From NCBI RefSeq assembly GCF_038446525.1, contig NZ_CP151792.1, forward strand, positions 1,178,001 to 1,242,000: a DNA stretch of 64,000 nt. Direction: 5' to 3'. This document shows positions 47,132-56,356 of this stretch, one piece after another (the stretch's first letter is position 1; each line of letters opens with the position of its first letter). The notes below the pieces were generated by a model. The model did no database searches and had not been told where the DNA came from. It saw only the letters and a program-made list of their open reading frames with translations. The stretch comes from Methanolobus sp. ZRKC5. GTDB lineage: Archaea > Halobacteriota > Methanosarcinia > Methanosarcinales > Methanosarcinaceae. The position numbers and the translations under genes are program-made.

Positions 47132-47286
47132 TGATATTCTCCTATATACCCAATCACCGAATATACACACATATGAGTACAAATATATAAAGATGACCAG
47201 TTAATTTTATATATTTACTCCCATTGGAGAAATAAAACACAAAATGACCACCCTTTATATATACAACAAAGACAAAGTGGCATTGA

Positions 47287-48084
47287 ATGTTAACAATTTT
47301 TGAGGCAATCATACTTGGAATAGTTCAGGGAGTAGCGGAATGGCTTCCAATAAGCAGTGAGGGAATGACAACCCTTGTTATGATTAACGTGTTTAACAGA
47401 ACACTTGCAGATGCCCTGCCTATAGCCATATGGTTACACACAGGAACCCTTCTTTCAGCTGCTGTCTATTTCAGGACTGATGTCAAAGAGATAATAAACG
47501 AAATACCACATTATCTTAAAAACAGGGATGTTCAGGAAAAAAAGAACAGCATAATAACATTCCTGTTAATAGCAACAGCCATAACCGGAATAATAGGATT
47601 GCCACTTATCCTCTTTGCAACTGGAATGGAAGAATTCTCCGGTAAACTTGCAACCGCTTTTATCGGAGGACTTCTTATAATCACAGGCTTGTTGCAGATA
47701 TCTGCCTCAAAGAGAACAAAGAAGAGAGAACAAACGGTCATCATGGATTCTATTATTGCAGGAATTGCGCAGGGATTTGCCGCACTTCCGGGAGTAAGCA
47801 GATCAGGCATAACCGTATCAACACTGCTCCTGCGGGACATAGAAGCTTCACAGGCTCTGAGACTCAGTTTTCTAATGAGCATACCTGCAGTCCTTGCTGC
47901 AGATGTAGGAATCGGAGCAATGGGACTTCTAAGCTTTGACCTAAACTCATTACTGGCATTGTTCTTCGCATTCTTATTTGGGATACTAACCATCGATCTT
48001 TTCATTAAAGCAGCCAAAAAGTATGATTTCTCCAAATTCTGCATTGCTCTTGGAATTCTCAGTATCCTGGCATATTTCGTATGA
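47287..48084 (+). CDS. uppP: Undecaprenyl/polyprenyl-diphosphatase UppP-like
   Basis: The 265-aa membrane protein has the BacA/UppP layout: an N-terminal GVAEWLPISSEG motif, eight or so helices and LPGVSRSGITVS (about residues 168-179). It should dephosphorylate polyprenyl diphosphate, here probably a dolichyl-type carrier for surface glycans. The residue after SSEG is Met, where bacterial UppP has the histidine of its GH motif, so the active site differs from the bacterial one. Confidence 0.87.
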   Translation: MLTIFEAIILGIVQGVAEWLPISSEGMTTLVMINVFNRTLADALPIAIWLHTGTLLSAAVYFRTDVKEIINEIPHYLKNRDVQEKKNSIITFLLIATAITGIIGLPLILFATGMEEFSGKLATAFIGGLLIITGLLQISASKRTKKREQTVIMDSIIAGIAQGFAALPGVSRSGITVSTLLLRDIEASQALRLSFLMSIPAVLAADVGIGAMGLLSFDLNSLLALFFAFLFGILTIDLFIKAAKKYDFSKFCIALGILSILAYFV

Positions 48085-48174
48085 GAATATTTCGTATTTT
48101 ACCACAAACGAGAATAAATATATAAGATTTACCAGTAACGTATAAATACTACATTACTTAATGAGTGCATAATA

Positions 48175-48480
48175 ATGACTTGCAGAGGAAGACCAAAATC
48201 ACCCAGAAGAGTTGAATGTTCACCAGATGTACTCTTTTTTAAACCACGAGGAGTACCACTCAAAGAACTCGAAACAGTATCACTTGCAATAGAGGAGCTT
48301 GAAGCTCTGCGACTGGCAGACCTAGAAGGATTGCAGCAGGAAGAGGCTGCGATCAGCATGGGTATTTCGAGACGGGCTTTCTGGCAGGATCTTCAGAATG
48401 CAAGAAAAAAAGTGGCTTCTGCCCTTATTGAAGGTAAAGCCATAGAAATCGTCGGCAAAGACCCTAAAAATATAGGATAA
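48175..48480 (+). CDS. DUF134 (UPF0251) DNA-binding protein
   Basis: The 101-aa protein starts [14 protein letters not shown], has the acidic [22 protein letters not shown] region and a sigma-70 region 4-like helix-turn-helix ([20 protein letters not shown]). This family is usually next to NifX-like and Mrp/MinD genes, as here. It probably regulates them. Confidence 0.9.
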   Translation: MTCRGRPKSPRRVECSPDVLFFKPRGVPLKELETVSLAIEELEALRLADLEGLQQEEAAISMGISRRAFWQDLQNARKKVASALIEGKAIEIVGKDPKNIG

Positions 48481-48547
48481 TTGCTACACCACATTTGTTA
48501 GTTCAATAAAATTGCTCAAAAGAGAATATTGCTAAAGGCGAAACAAC

Positions 48548-49381
48548 ATGACACAAAATATCCAGAGTGCAGAAGACCTTTTAAAAAAGCCAGAAGAACC
48601 AAAGCTCGTTAAGAACATGAGAGCCATCAAAAAGAAGATAATGGTTATGAGCGGCAAAGGTGGAGTCGGCAAAAGCACAGTGGCAGCAAATCTGGCTGCA
48701 AGGCTTGCAGAACGCGGACAGAAAGTAGGACTTCTGGATGCTGATATTCACGGACCAAGTATCCCAAAGATGTTTGGTATTGAAAATGAGAAACCTACGG
48801 TTGATGAGAATGGCATTGTGCCCATAAATGTCGCAGAAAACCTTACTGTGATGTCAGTAGCACTTCTTCTTGAGGATAAGGATGCACCTGTGATATGGAG
48901 AGGTCCGGCAAAGATGGCAGCCATCAAGCAGTTCCTTGAAGACGTTTCGTGGGGAAAACTCGACTATCTTATCGTAGATCTGCCACCTGGCACTGGTGAT
49001 GAACCACTCAGTATTGCACAGTTGATAGAGAAAATGGAAGGTGCTGTTGTTGTAACAACCCCACAGGATGTGGCACTTATTAGTGTGAGGAAATCCATCA
49101 AATTCGCAGAGATACTCAAAATACCCGTAATTGGCATTGTTGAGAATATGAGCGGTATCGTTTGCCCCCACTGTGACGAGATAATAGACCTATTCGGTAA
49201 AGGCGGCGTCGAGAAAGCAGCATCTGACTTTAATGTTCCTGTTCTTGGCGAACTCCCTATGGACCCGAAAATTGCAGAGATAGAGGACAATGGAAAAGTT
49301 TACACAGACATCAACGAAGAGATACTCTGGGGTAAGAATTTTGCTGCAATTGTTGATTCTGTAGAACAATTCAAAAAATGA
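48548..49381 (+). CDS. Mrp/NBP35 Fe-S carrier ATPase
   Basis: The 277-aa protein has the deviant Walker A MSGKGGVGKST near residue 35, DADIHGPSIPKMFG and the C-terminal CPHC that holds a bridging 4Fe-4S cluster. It belongs to the ApbC/NBP35 group that carries Fe-S clusters to target enzymes. It follows DUF134 by 67 bp, near the MinD-ferredoxin genes. Confidence 0.93.
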   Translation: MTQNIQSAEDLLKKPEEPKLVKNMRAIKKKIMVMSGKGGVGKSTVAANLAARLAERGQKVGLLDADIHGPSIPKMFGIENEKPTVDENGIVPINVAENLTVMSVALLLEDKDAPVIWRGPAKMAAIKQFLEDVSWGKLDYLIVDLPPGTGDEPLSIAQLIEKMEGAVVVTTPQDVALISVRKSIKFAEILKIPVIGIVENMSGIVCPHCDEIIDLFGKGGVEKAASDFNVPVLGELPMDPKIAEIEDNGKVYTDINEEILWGKNFAAIVDSVEQFKK

Positions 49382-49477
49382 TTTAAAAGACTCATAAAAA
49401 GGAAGAGAACTTCTCTTCCATTTTTTGTTTTCTTTTTTACTATATCATTTCCTTCTTTTCAATTTGCAGGAACGGAC

Positions 49478-49561
49478 ATGACTCCAGAGGAATCCAGGAA
49501 AATAAAAGAATACGAGGAACGTCACAGGTATAAGATGGATGGCATGCAGAAAGATAAATAA
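49478..49561 (+). CDS. Possible 27-aa small protein
   Basis: A short frame encodes MTPEESRKIKEYEERHRYK and a few more polar residues, a charged single helix. GGAA lies before the ATG, and codon use looks protein-like. It may be a conserved microprotein or a chance frame; there is nothing else in this intergenic region. Confidence 0.3.
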   Translation: MTPEESRKIKEYEERHRYKMDGMQKDK

Positions 49562-49584
49562 ACGTCCGGGCCATCAGGAACAAT

Positions 49585-50283
49585 ATGGATTTTAAGAGTG
49601 AAACGTCATTCAAATGGCTGTATTCACAGAAGATATCAAAAGTAAAAGATCTTGCACGTATCGTTCAGGCAAGTTTCCTCTGGAATGAGGAAAATGACTA
49701 CAAGGAGAAACTTGTAAGCTCAAAAACAGGAGATTCATGGGACTGCGACCTGCGGGATACCGCACGTGCCGCTTCAGTCCTTGCGCTTACAGGCATCGTT
49801 TTTCCAGATGTTAAAAGATGGATGCTCTCAAAACAATCCGACATATCGTGGAATAATGATGTCTATGACTCCGTATACGCACTGATATCACTTGCAGATA
49901 TGGGATCATATAATCAGAAAGGATGTCAGTGGCTTGTTGATAATTACGGACCAAAATGGGAACATCCCGGAACCACTGCCCTCATAATCACTGCCCTCTT
50001 AAAACAGGTAAAACTTGAAGGTGAAGATGGCTTCAGTAATTTCATAGATGAACGTGCCAGTTGGATAATCTCGCAAAGGGAAAGTGAGGCTGCCTGGAAA
50101 ACACTGGCTACAAGCAACCTTGTAATTCAATCACTTCTTCTTGCCGGGAATAAGGATGAGACAGTTGTGCCTGTCAAATGGATATTGTCACATATGAACG
50201 GCAATGGTTCATGGGGAAAAGAAGGGGGAGATATCAATACGACATCCCTGTCGCTCATTACTCTGTGGGAATACTTTAAATAA
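49585..50283 (+). CDS. Alpha/alpha-toroid (prenyltransferase/squalene-oxidase repeat) protein
   Basis: The 232-aa protein shows repeating helices with DSWDCDLRDTARAASVLAL, NDVYDSVYALISLADMG, GTTALIITAL and GNGSWGKEGGDINTTSLSLI, which is the pattern of the terpenoid cyclase/prenyltransferase repeats. It lacks the DxDD motif of squalene cyclases, so it need not be a cyclase. Function unknown. It is convergent to the histidine kinase. Confidence 0.6.
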   Translation: MDFKSETSFKWLYSQKISKVKDLARIVQASFLWNEENDYKEKLVSSKTGDSWDCDLRDTARAASVLALTGIVFPDVKRWMLSKQSDISWNNDVYDSVYALISLADMGSYNQKGCQWLVDNYGPKWEHPGTTALIITALLKQVKLEGEDGFSNFIDERASWIISQRESEAAWKTLATSNLVIQSLLLAGNKDETVVPVKWILSHMNGNGSWGKEGGDINTTSLSLITLWEYFK

Positions 50284-50287
50284 AATA

Positions 50288-52279
50288 TTATTTTACAGGC
50301 AAGAGTATGTGAATATCCGTTCCTACTCCCTCTTTGCTCTCAGCCCACATCTGCCCATTGTGAGCCACAATTATCTTTTTGCATATATAGAGACCAAGAC
50401 CATTGCCCCCATACTTACGAGTCGATGAACCGTCAGCCTGATAGAATCGGTTAAATATCAGAGGAAGGTTTTCTTCAGAAATGCCTATGCCATTATCACT
50501 AACTTTTATGTGTAGCTTTTTATCTTCCTGAAGAACAACAGATACCTCTATCTTCCCATCTTCCTGCGTAAACTTTACTGAATTATCAATTACGTTTACA
50601 AATACTTCTTGAAGATATTCCAAATCGCCCTCTATTAGCGGTATGTCAGATGGAATGGACCTTTCAATTTCGTGCCTCTTACTGGCAATCTCAGGGGATC
50701 TGTCACGTATCGCTGAATCTATTACTTCAGACATCCTCAGAGGGAGGAAAGTGTATTCGACATTGCCACCTTCGGTGATACTGACATACAGCAGGGAATC
50801 TATCAGCCTCCTTAGCCTTTCAGAACTAAGCATTACTTTTTCCATGGAATCTTTCTGCTTTTGGTTCAGTTCTCCCAGTGCTCCTTCATACATCAGTTCA
50901 CTGTACCCTTTGATCGGAATAAGCGGAGTTTTTAGTTCATGTCTCAGATTAGACAGGAATTCGTCTTTCATCCTGTCAAGTGATGTTAGTTCCTCATTGG
51001 CCTGTGCCAAATCTTCAGCATACTGGTTAAGGGCTTTTTCTGCAGCTTTACGTTCAGTAAAGTCTTCAACAACACATACACCACCCATGAACTTACCTTC
51101 ATCAGATATAACGGGACTAAATTCTGCTTTAATTGGAATAATTTTTTCAGAGAAAGGAGAAGAGAAATCATCTTCATAACTTGCAGGAATTCCTGCTAGT
51201 ACTTGCTTAATGGCTTTTTTGATGGAGTTGTCATCATTAAATGATTCTACGATATTAAACCCGATAATCGAAGAAATAACACTTTCTTCAGGAACACCCA
51301 TAATCTTCACTAAATTTTCATTACACTGGGTTATTACACCTTTTTCATCAAAATGGAAAATACCCAGTGGTGATTTTTCAAACATCATGCGATATTTGTT
51401 CTTGGAAATAGTCATCAACCTATCTTTCATTTTTCTTTTGGAGATATCATTGATAATAGCTCCATGGAAAATCTCACCTTTTACTCTTGTTGTTGTGATT
51501 GCTAATTCTATAGGGAATTCCGTACCGTTTTTACGTAAACCGGTAACTTCAATTATTTTACCCACCACAGGTGATTTACCAATAGAGATAAGTTCATCCC
51601 AGCCTTCGTGTGCCTTACGATATCGTTTTGGCATTATAAGACTTATCGGTTTTCCGAGTACCTCACTCTTCTCATATCCAAAGAGTATGCTTGCATTCCG
51701 ATTCCAGAAAGTGATCATTCCCCTATAATCTGAAAGTATCAGTGAATAAGGAATGGAATCCAGATGAGTAAATATATTAGCGACAGCAGGGAGAGAGTGT
51801 GATTCAGGCTCTTTTTGCTTTGAAATAGCCGCACAGGATAAAAGAAATGCCTTTTCAGAAGAAAAGGTATCTTTCAACAAACTTGTGTTTATACTAAAAC
51901 TCTTTGAAGTTCCATCAAGACCAATTATTGATGTTTCTAAAACCTGAGATTCAACTTTACCATCAGATAAAATAGAAGAGAAAAATGAAAGGACATTTTC
52001 TTTTTCATCTTCTGGAATACATATCTCTGGAAAATTGATATTAGCGACTTCTTTATCCTCAAAGCCTAAAAAATTTCGTGCTTTTTTGTTTGCCAGAATT
52101 ATGTGGCTATTTTCATCAATAAGAAGTATAAAGGAATCCAGAAGGTCAAAAAAAGTTTGTGAACGCTCAATATCTTTAAAAGGAATTTTATTGGCGAGTC
52201 CTTGTACCGAATTTTCTACATTTAGAGAGTTAACACTCCCCTCATCCGAAAAATCGAGTCTTTCTTTTTTTGTGGCCAT
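50288..52279 (-). CDS. PAS-domain sensor histidine kinase (soluble)
   Basis: The 663-aa protein contains three PAS domains (about 40-150, 165-280 and 292-410) with PAC segments such as FHGAIINDISKRK and GGVCVVEDFTERK. Then come a HisKA domain with the phosphorylated histidine in NLRHELKTPLIPIKGYSEL and an HATPase (NVIDNSVKFTQEDG, DNGIGI, GNGLGLYICKKI). No membrane helix is seen, so it senses a cytoplasmic signal. No response regulator is beside it. Confidence 0.93.
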   Translation of the reverse strand: MATKKERLDFSDEGSVNSLNVENSVQGLANKIPFKDIERSQTFFDLLDSFILLIDENSHIILANKKARNFLGFEDKEVANINFPEICIPEDEKENVLSFFSSILSDGKVESQVLETSIIGLDGTSKSFSINTSLLKDTFSSEKAFLLSCAAISKQKEPESHSLPAVANIFTHLDSIPYSLILSDYRGMITFWNRNASILFGYEKSEVLGKPISLIMPKRYRKAHEGWDELISIGKSPVVGKIIEVTGLRKNGTEFPIELAITTTRVKGEIFHGAIINDISKRKMKDRLMTISKNKYRMMFEKSPLGIFHFDEKGVITQCNENLVKIMGVPEESVISSIIGFNIVESFNDDNSIKKAIKQVLAGIPASYEDDFSSPFSEKIIPIKAEFSPVISDEGKFMGGVCVVEDFTERKAAEKALNQYAEDLAQANEELTSLDRMKDEFLSNLRHELKTPLIPIKGYSELMYEGALGELNQKQKDSMEKVMLSSERLRRLIDSLLYVSITEGGNVEYTFLPLRMSEVIDSAIRDRSPEIASKRHEIERSIPSDIPLIEGDLEYLQEVFVNVIDNSVKFTQEDGKIEVSVVLQEDKKLHIKVSDNGIGISEENLPLIFNRFYQADGSSTRKYGGNGLGLYICKKIIVAHNGQMWAESKEGVGTDIHILLPVK

Positions 52280-52522
52280 CTATACACCTATGAACCTGGC
52301 AAACACATTGTAGAAAATCTACATTAATGGTAACCAGATACATGCAATTATATTGAATATATAATATATTATATCTAGTATTTGGTATTTTATTGTATAT
52401 AAACCCTATTAAAAAAATAACAGTAAAAACTGAATTCAGACTCATAATTAAAATAGAATATTGACATTTTGGGTAGCATTTATAATCAGAAAAAACTATT
52501 GAAGTAGACAGAGTGACCCAAG

Positions 52523-52954
52523 ATGAGTGAAAATGCGATCAAATATCATGAGGATTCTAATACTTATATTGCCGGCAAAAAGACCTTTTTTGAAGGAGAC
52601 GTCAACATTGACGGAAACTTTATAGTTGGAGCAGGTTCCAATTTCTGGAAGGATTTAAATGTGAAGGGTATCCTGAAACTTGGAAAAGGAACTTTTGTGA
52701 AAGGGAATATAAAAGCAGATGAAATGATCATAGGTTCAAAATCAGAGATCAATGGCAATGTTGAAGCGTCAGGCGAACTTAGAATATTAGACTCTGTAGA
52801 AATCAACGGTTCCGCAATTGCAGGAAAAGAGATGCTTGTGCGCCCCGGTTGCAAAATCAAATTTGCAAAAGCAAACAGCACAATGGAACTTGTTGGAAAA
52901 GTCAGCATAAAAGAAATAGAATCAGGAACAAAAGTAATTGTGCGTTCCGAATGA
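52523..52954 (+). CDS. Bactofilin-like polymer-forming protein
   Basis: The 143-aa protein consists of short beta-helix turns (VNIDGNFIVGAGSNFW, LKLGKGTFVKGNI, INGNVEASGELRI). It belongs to the polymer-forming cytoskeletal (bactofilin/DUF583) group and is a smaller relative of the protein at 14298. A start ATG at 52523 follows AAG-rich sequence. Filament formation is inferred only. Confidence 0.75.
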   Translation: MSENAIKYHEDSNTYIAGKKTFFEGDVNIDGNFIVGAGSNFWKDLNVKGILKLGKGTFVKGNIKADEMIIGSKSEINGNVEASGELRILDSVEINGSAIAGKEMLVRPGCKIKFAKANSTMELVGKVSIKEIESGTKVIVRSE

Positions 52955-52966
52955 ACGCAAAAATGA

Positions 52967-53728
52967 TTATTTTGTTTGTTCCTTCAGGAGAGATTTCAAA
53001 ATCCTGTCACGAAGCACATTTGCTTCAAGACTTGTTCTGTCACGTGGCCTTGGCAAATCTACATTGATTATTTCCTTTATTTTACCGGGACGTGCACTCA
53101 TCAATACGATTTTATCAGCAAGGAACACTGCCTCATCAACACTATGTGTGACAAAAAGAACAGTAATATGTTTTTTTTGCCATATATCCAAAAGTTCCTG
53201 CTGAAGAATATTGCGCGTCTGAGCATCCAGTGCACCGAAAGGTTCGTCCATAAGCAGAACTGAAGGTTCGTTTGCAAGAGCTCTTGCAATGGCTACTCTC
53301 TGCTTCATACCGCCTGACAACTCATAGGGATAACTGTCCCTGAATTGCTGGAGTCCAACCAGTTCCAGATATTTTTCAGCATCCTTAAGTGCATCTTTCT
53401 TTTTTATCCCACTCATCTGAGGACCGAATATAATATTATCGATAACTGATTTCCATGGGAACAGGGAATATTCCTGGAAAACCATTCCCCTGTCAGGACC
53501 AGGAGATTCTATTTTTTTGCCATCCAGATATACTTCACCTTCATCCGGCTTATCAAGCCCGGATATTATTCTGAGGAATGTGGTTTTTCCACAACCTGAT
53601 GGACCTATGAAACATACAAAATCCTTATCGTTTACTTCAAGATTGACATTTTCCAGTGCAAGTGTAGACGTATCTTCATCTTTTGTAAATCTGCGAAAAA
53701 CATTGTTTACTTTTACCTTTCCCATCAT
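52967..53728 (-). CDS. ABC transporter ATP-binding protein, SsuB/TauB/NrtD type
   Basis: Walker A GPSGCGKTT, signature LSGGMKQR, Walker B VLLMDEPFGALD and the H-loop FVTHSVDEA. The pattern of the D-loop and Q-loop (FQEYSLFPW) is that of importers for nitrate, sulfonate, taurine or thiamine-precursor type compounds. The ATG overlaps the stop of the permease gene, forming an operon with it and the binding protein. Confidence 0.92.
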   Translation of the reverse strand: MMGKVKVNNVFRRFTKDEDTSTLALENVNLEVNDKDFVCFIGPSGCGKTTFLRIISGLDKPDEGEVYLDGKKIESPGPDRGMVFQEYSLFPWKSVIDNIIFGPQMSGIKKKDALKDAEKYLELVGLQQFRDSYPYELSGGMKQRVAIARALANEPSVLLMDEPFGALDAQTRNILQQELLDIWQKKHITVLFVTHSVDEAVFLADKIVLMSARPGKIKEIINVDLPRPRDRTSLEANVLRDRILKSLLKEQTK

Positions 53729-54552
53729 ATCACAACCCCTTTACGCCATTTGAGGAGCTTTCCATCGATATAATAACGCAGCAATCTGTCAATGAATAAT
53801 CCAAGGAAACCAAGTATTAACATGTAAACAAGCACAAAGTCCATGTTATGTAGATAGTAATGATGCCATATCTTGTAACCAAGTCCGTTCCTGCTCACAC
53901 CGAACATTTCTGCAGCAACGAGACACATCCAGCCAACTCCCATGGCAATCCGAATACCTGCAGCAACTGAAGGAAGTGCATAGGGAAGAGCCACATATCT
54001 GATCAATTCACGATTGGTATTACAGCCCAGCACCTTTGCTGCTTCAACATAAACACGGGAAACGCTCTTAAAACCTGTAAAAGTATTTATTATAATTGGA
54101 AAGACTGCTCCGATAAATATCAGAAAGCCTGCAGCCAGTGGGTTAAGTCCAATCCATATGATAGCAAAAGGAATCCAGGCAAGTGGTGGAATAGGACGTA
54201 CGAGTTCAATTAAAGGATCAACTATACGATCAACTGTACGGAACCAGCCCATTACCATTCCCAGAGGAATGCCAATTGCAAGTGCAGAAAACATACCAAT
54301 CCAGAAATACAGAAGACTGTAAAGAAGGTCTACTATCAAAACCGGAAGTTGAAGATCCAAACCTATAATACTTAACTTAGCATCTTTTGCCATTATGGAT
54401 ATGAACGCAAGAGTCACATCCGTAAAACTTGGCAGGTAGAACTTATTCTGCACAATATAAACAGCCACAAGCTGCCAAAGAATAATTGCAGAACATATAG
54501 AGGCTATTTCCACTTTTTTTTCACTCAGGATCTGAAGATGTTTTTTTACCAT
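53725..54552 (-). CDS. ABC transporter permease, SsuC/TauC type
   Basis: The 275-aa protein has about six helices and the BPD-transp-1 EAA loop (EAAKVLGCNTNRELIRYVALPYALP, here positions about 165-190). It partners the ATPase and the binding protein of the same operon. The substrate is not determined. Confidence 0.9.
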   Translation of the reverse strand: MVKKHLQILSEKKVEIASICSAIILWQLVAVYIVQNKFYLPSFTDVTLAFISIMAKDAKLSIIGLDLQLPVLIVDLLYSLLYFWIGMFSALAIGIPLGMVMGWFRTVDRIVDPLIELVRPIPPLAWIPFAIIWIGLNPLAAGFLIFIGAVFPIIINTFTGFKSVSRVYVEAAKVLGCNTNRELIRYVALPYALPSVAAGIRIAMGVGWMCLVAAEMFGVSRNGLGYKIWHHYYLHNMDFVLVYMLILGFLGLFIDRLLRYYIDGKLLKWRKGVVI

Positions 54553-54646
54553 GAATCCTCCGGTAACTGGAGATAAAGACCTCCGGACAGACAGTAGAAA
54601 TGTCTACTTATTATTTAAATTATTATCAAAAAAGAAAAAAGGATTA

Positions 54647-55666
54647 TTAATCAAGAGCTTCATAGAAACTCAGATCAAATATATCATCCTGTGTAAGAGG
54701 TTTGCTAATATATCCCAGATCATACTGAACCTGAGCGTAGTCCACTGTAGAGTTAATTATAAGGCTCGGATCAGCTATCCAGGAACCATCCCACTCGTTC
54801 AGTGACTGTTTTACCAGTTCAACATCCCAATCCTGGTCATCAGCAAATATCTGTGCTGCTTCATCCAGATTTTCTGAATTGTATTCTGTTGAACGTACAT
54901 GGGTTTCCACGATCTGCTGAACTATATCAGGATGTTCCCTTATCAGTTTGCCACTTACAGCAACAACACAGCATGCATGGTCCTCAAGCATTGCGCCGGA
55001 TGTTACAACTGATCTGCCTGTACCTTCACTTTCAATCATTGCTGGCGCTGGATGTGGAAGGAAAACTGCATCAACCTGACCTGCAGAAATTGCAGTCATT
55101 GCGTCCCCAGGACCCATTCCAAGAATCTCGACATCTTCTTCAGGGTCAATACCATTCTCTTTCAACCAGTTCTTAAGAAGGGTGTCCTGAATTGTTCCCG
55201 GTGGGAATGTTGCTATCTTAAGCCCTCTCAGGTCTTCCGGACTCTCATAGGGAAGCTCAGTGCGAAGCACAATATCGGAACCCTGTATCTGGACTGCAGC
55301 TACAATCTTTGCATCCAGACCACTTGCAAGAGCTGAAATGACAGGTGCGGCACCAACATATGCAACATCGATATCTCCTGCAAGCATTGACTGCATTTCA
55401 GGTGCGCCGGTTGGGAAAAGGTTGTCATTTATTTCCTCTATTCCGTAAGGTGCAAGGTCCTCAAGCCACCAGCCTTTTTCCCTTGCAGTCAGATATGCTA
55501 TCTGATGAGTACTTGGCTGGTAGCCAAATGTGAGTTCTGTAATGGTTTCTGCTTGCTCGTCCTGCTCTGTTGTTTGCTCAGCACATCCTGAGATGAATAC
55601 TGCTGCTATCAGAGCAATAACAAAAAATAAAGTGGAAGTTACTTTGATTGTCTGTTTGTAATTCAC
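54647..55666 (-). CDS. ABC transporter substrate-binding lipoprotein, SsuA/NMT1 type
   Basis: The lipoprotein signal ends at ISGCAEQ (Cys near residue 28). The mature protein has the NMT1/THI5-like periplasmic-binding fold: FGYQPSTHQIAYLTAREKGW, GDIDVAYVGAAPVI and VDAVFLPHPAPAMIE. Such proteins bind sulfonates, nitrate or pyrimidine precursors. It is followed by the permease after 94 bp. A divergent regulator gene starts 145 bp away and may control it. Confidence 0.88.
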   Translation of the reverse strand: MNYKQTIKVTSTLFFVIALIAAVFISGCAEQTTEQDEQAETITELTFGYQPSTHQIAYLTAREKGWWLEDLAPYGIEEINDNLFPTGAPEMQSMLAGDIDVAYVGAAPVISALASGLDAKIVAAVQIQGSDIVLRTELPYESPEDLRGLKIATFPPGTIQDTLLKNWLKENGIDPEEDVEILGMGPGDAMTAISAGQVDAVFLPHPAPAMIESEGTGRSVVTSGAMLEDHACCVVAVSGKLIREHPDIVQQIVETHVRSTEYNSENLDEAAQIFADDQDWDVELVKQSLNEWDGSWIADPSLIINSTVDYAQVQYDLGYISKPLTQDDIFDLSFYEALD

Positions 55667-55811
55667 ATTATCACCCTAAGTAATAATTAGATAATTTGAA
55701 GTCAGATTCCAATATATTATATATATTTCTACATTTCATGAGTTCGATTGCCTAAAAGTATTAATTATAGGTACACCTTATCCTTTATAGGATATTAAAA
55801 ACTACAGGTGT

Positions 55812-56339
55812 ATGGAGATGAGTGCTGCTGATAAAATAATAGATGCTGTTTTTGAATCTGATGATGATTTCAGGAAGATCCTTTCAAGTACCATAAAGGA
55901 AGAGCTGAATATGAATATGGCAGAATTTGCCGAAAATGCAGGCATTCCTGCAAGTACCCTTTATAAGATAATGTCTGGAAAAAGGGAACCGAATGTCAAA
56001 ACATTGAGGCAGATAATAAAAACGATAAAAAAACTTGAGGGTTCAGAAAAAGGAGAGTTCATTGCCGTAATTGCTGCCAGACCGGTACTTGACAATATCA
56101 GTGAAACAAAAAGAAAGATATGTGGAAGTCTTTGCACAATAAGGGAATACTCTGCGACCTCCATGGAAGAAGCCATAATCGCTGCAATCAGGGCTGAAAG
56201 AGATGGTGCAAAAGCTCTGGTATGTGCACCAATAGTAAGTCCCACTGTTGAGAAAATATTAAGAATACCGGTTGCCACAATAATGCCAAAGAACAGTCTT
56301 TTAGAAGCTATAGAACTTGTGGCAAAAAAAATAAGTTAA
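55812..56339 (+). CDS. XRE-type transcriptional regulator with PrpR_N-like C-terminal domain
   Basis: The 175-aa protein has an N-terminal helix-turn-helix (about residues 35-68: MAEFAENAGIPASTLYKIMS) and a C-terminal alpha/beta domain (EEAIIAAIRAERDGAKALVC, ILRIPVATIMP) similar in layout to the PrpR N-terminal sensor. It is divergent from the ABC operon, from which regulation by its substrate is inferred. ATG 55818 (MSAADK), with AGGTG 7 nt before it, is an alternative start. Confidence 0.8.
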   Translation: MEMSAADKIIDAVFESDDDFRKILSSTIKEELNMNMAEFAENAGIPASTLYKIMSGKREPNVKTLRQIIKTIKKLEGSEKGEFIAVIAARPVLDNISETKRKICGSLCTIREYSATSMEEAIIAAIRAERDGAKALVCAPIVSPTVEKILRIPVATIMPKNSLLEAIELVAKKIS

Positions 56340-56356
56340 AAATGTTTAAAAAGAGT

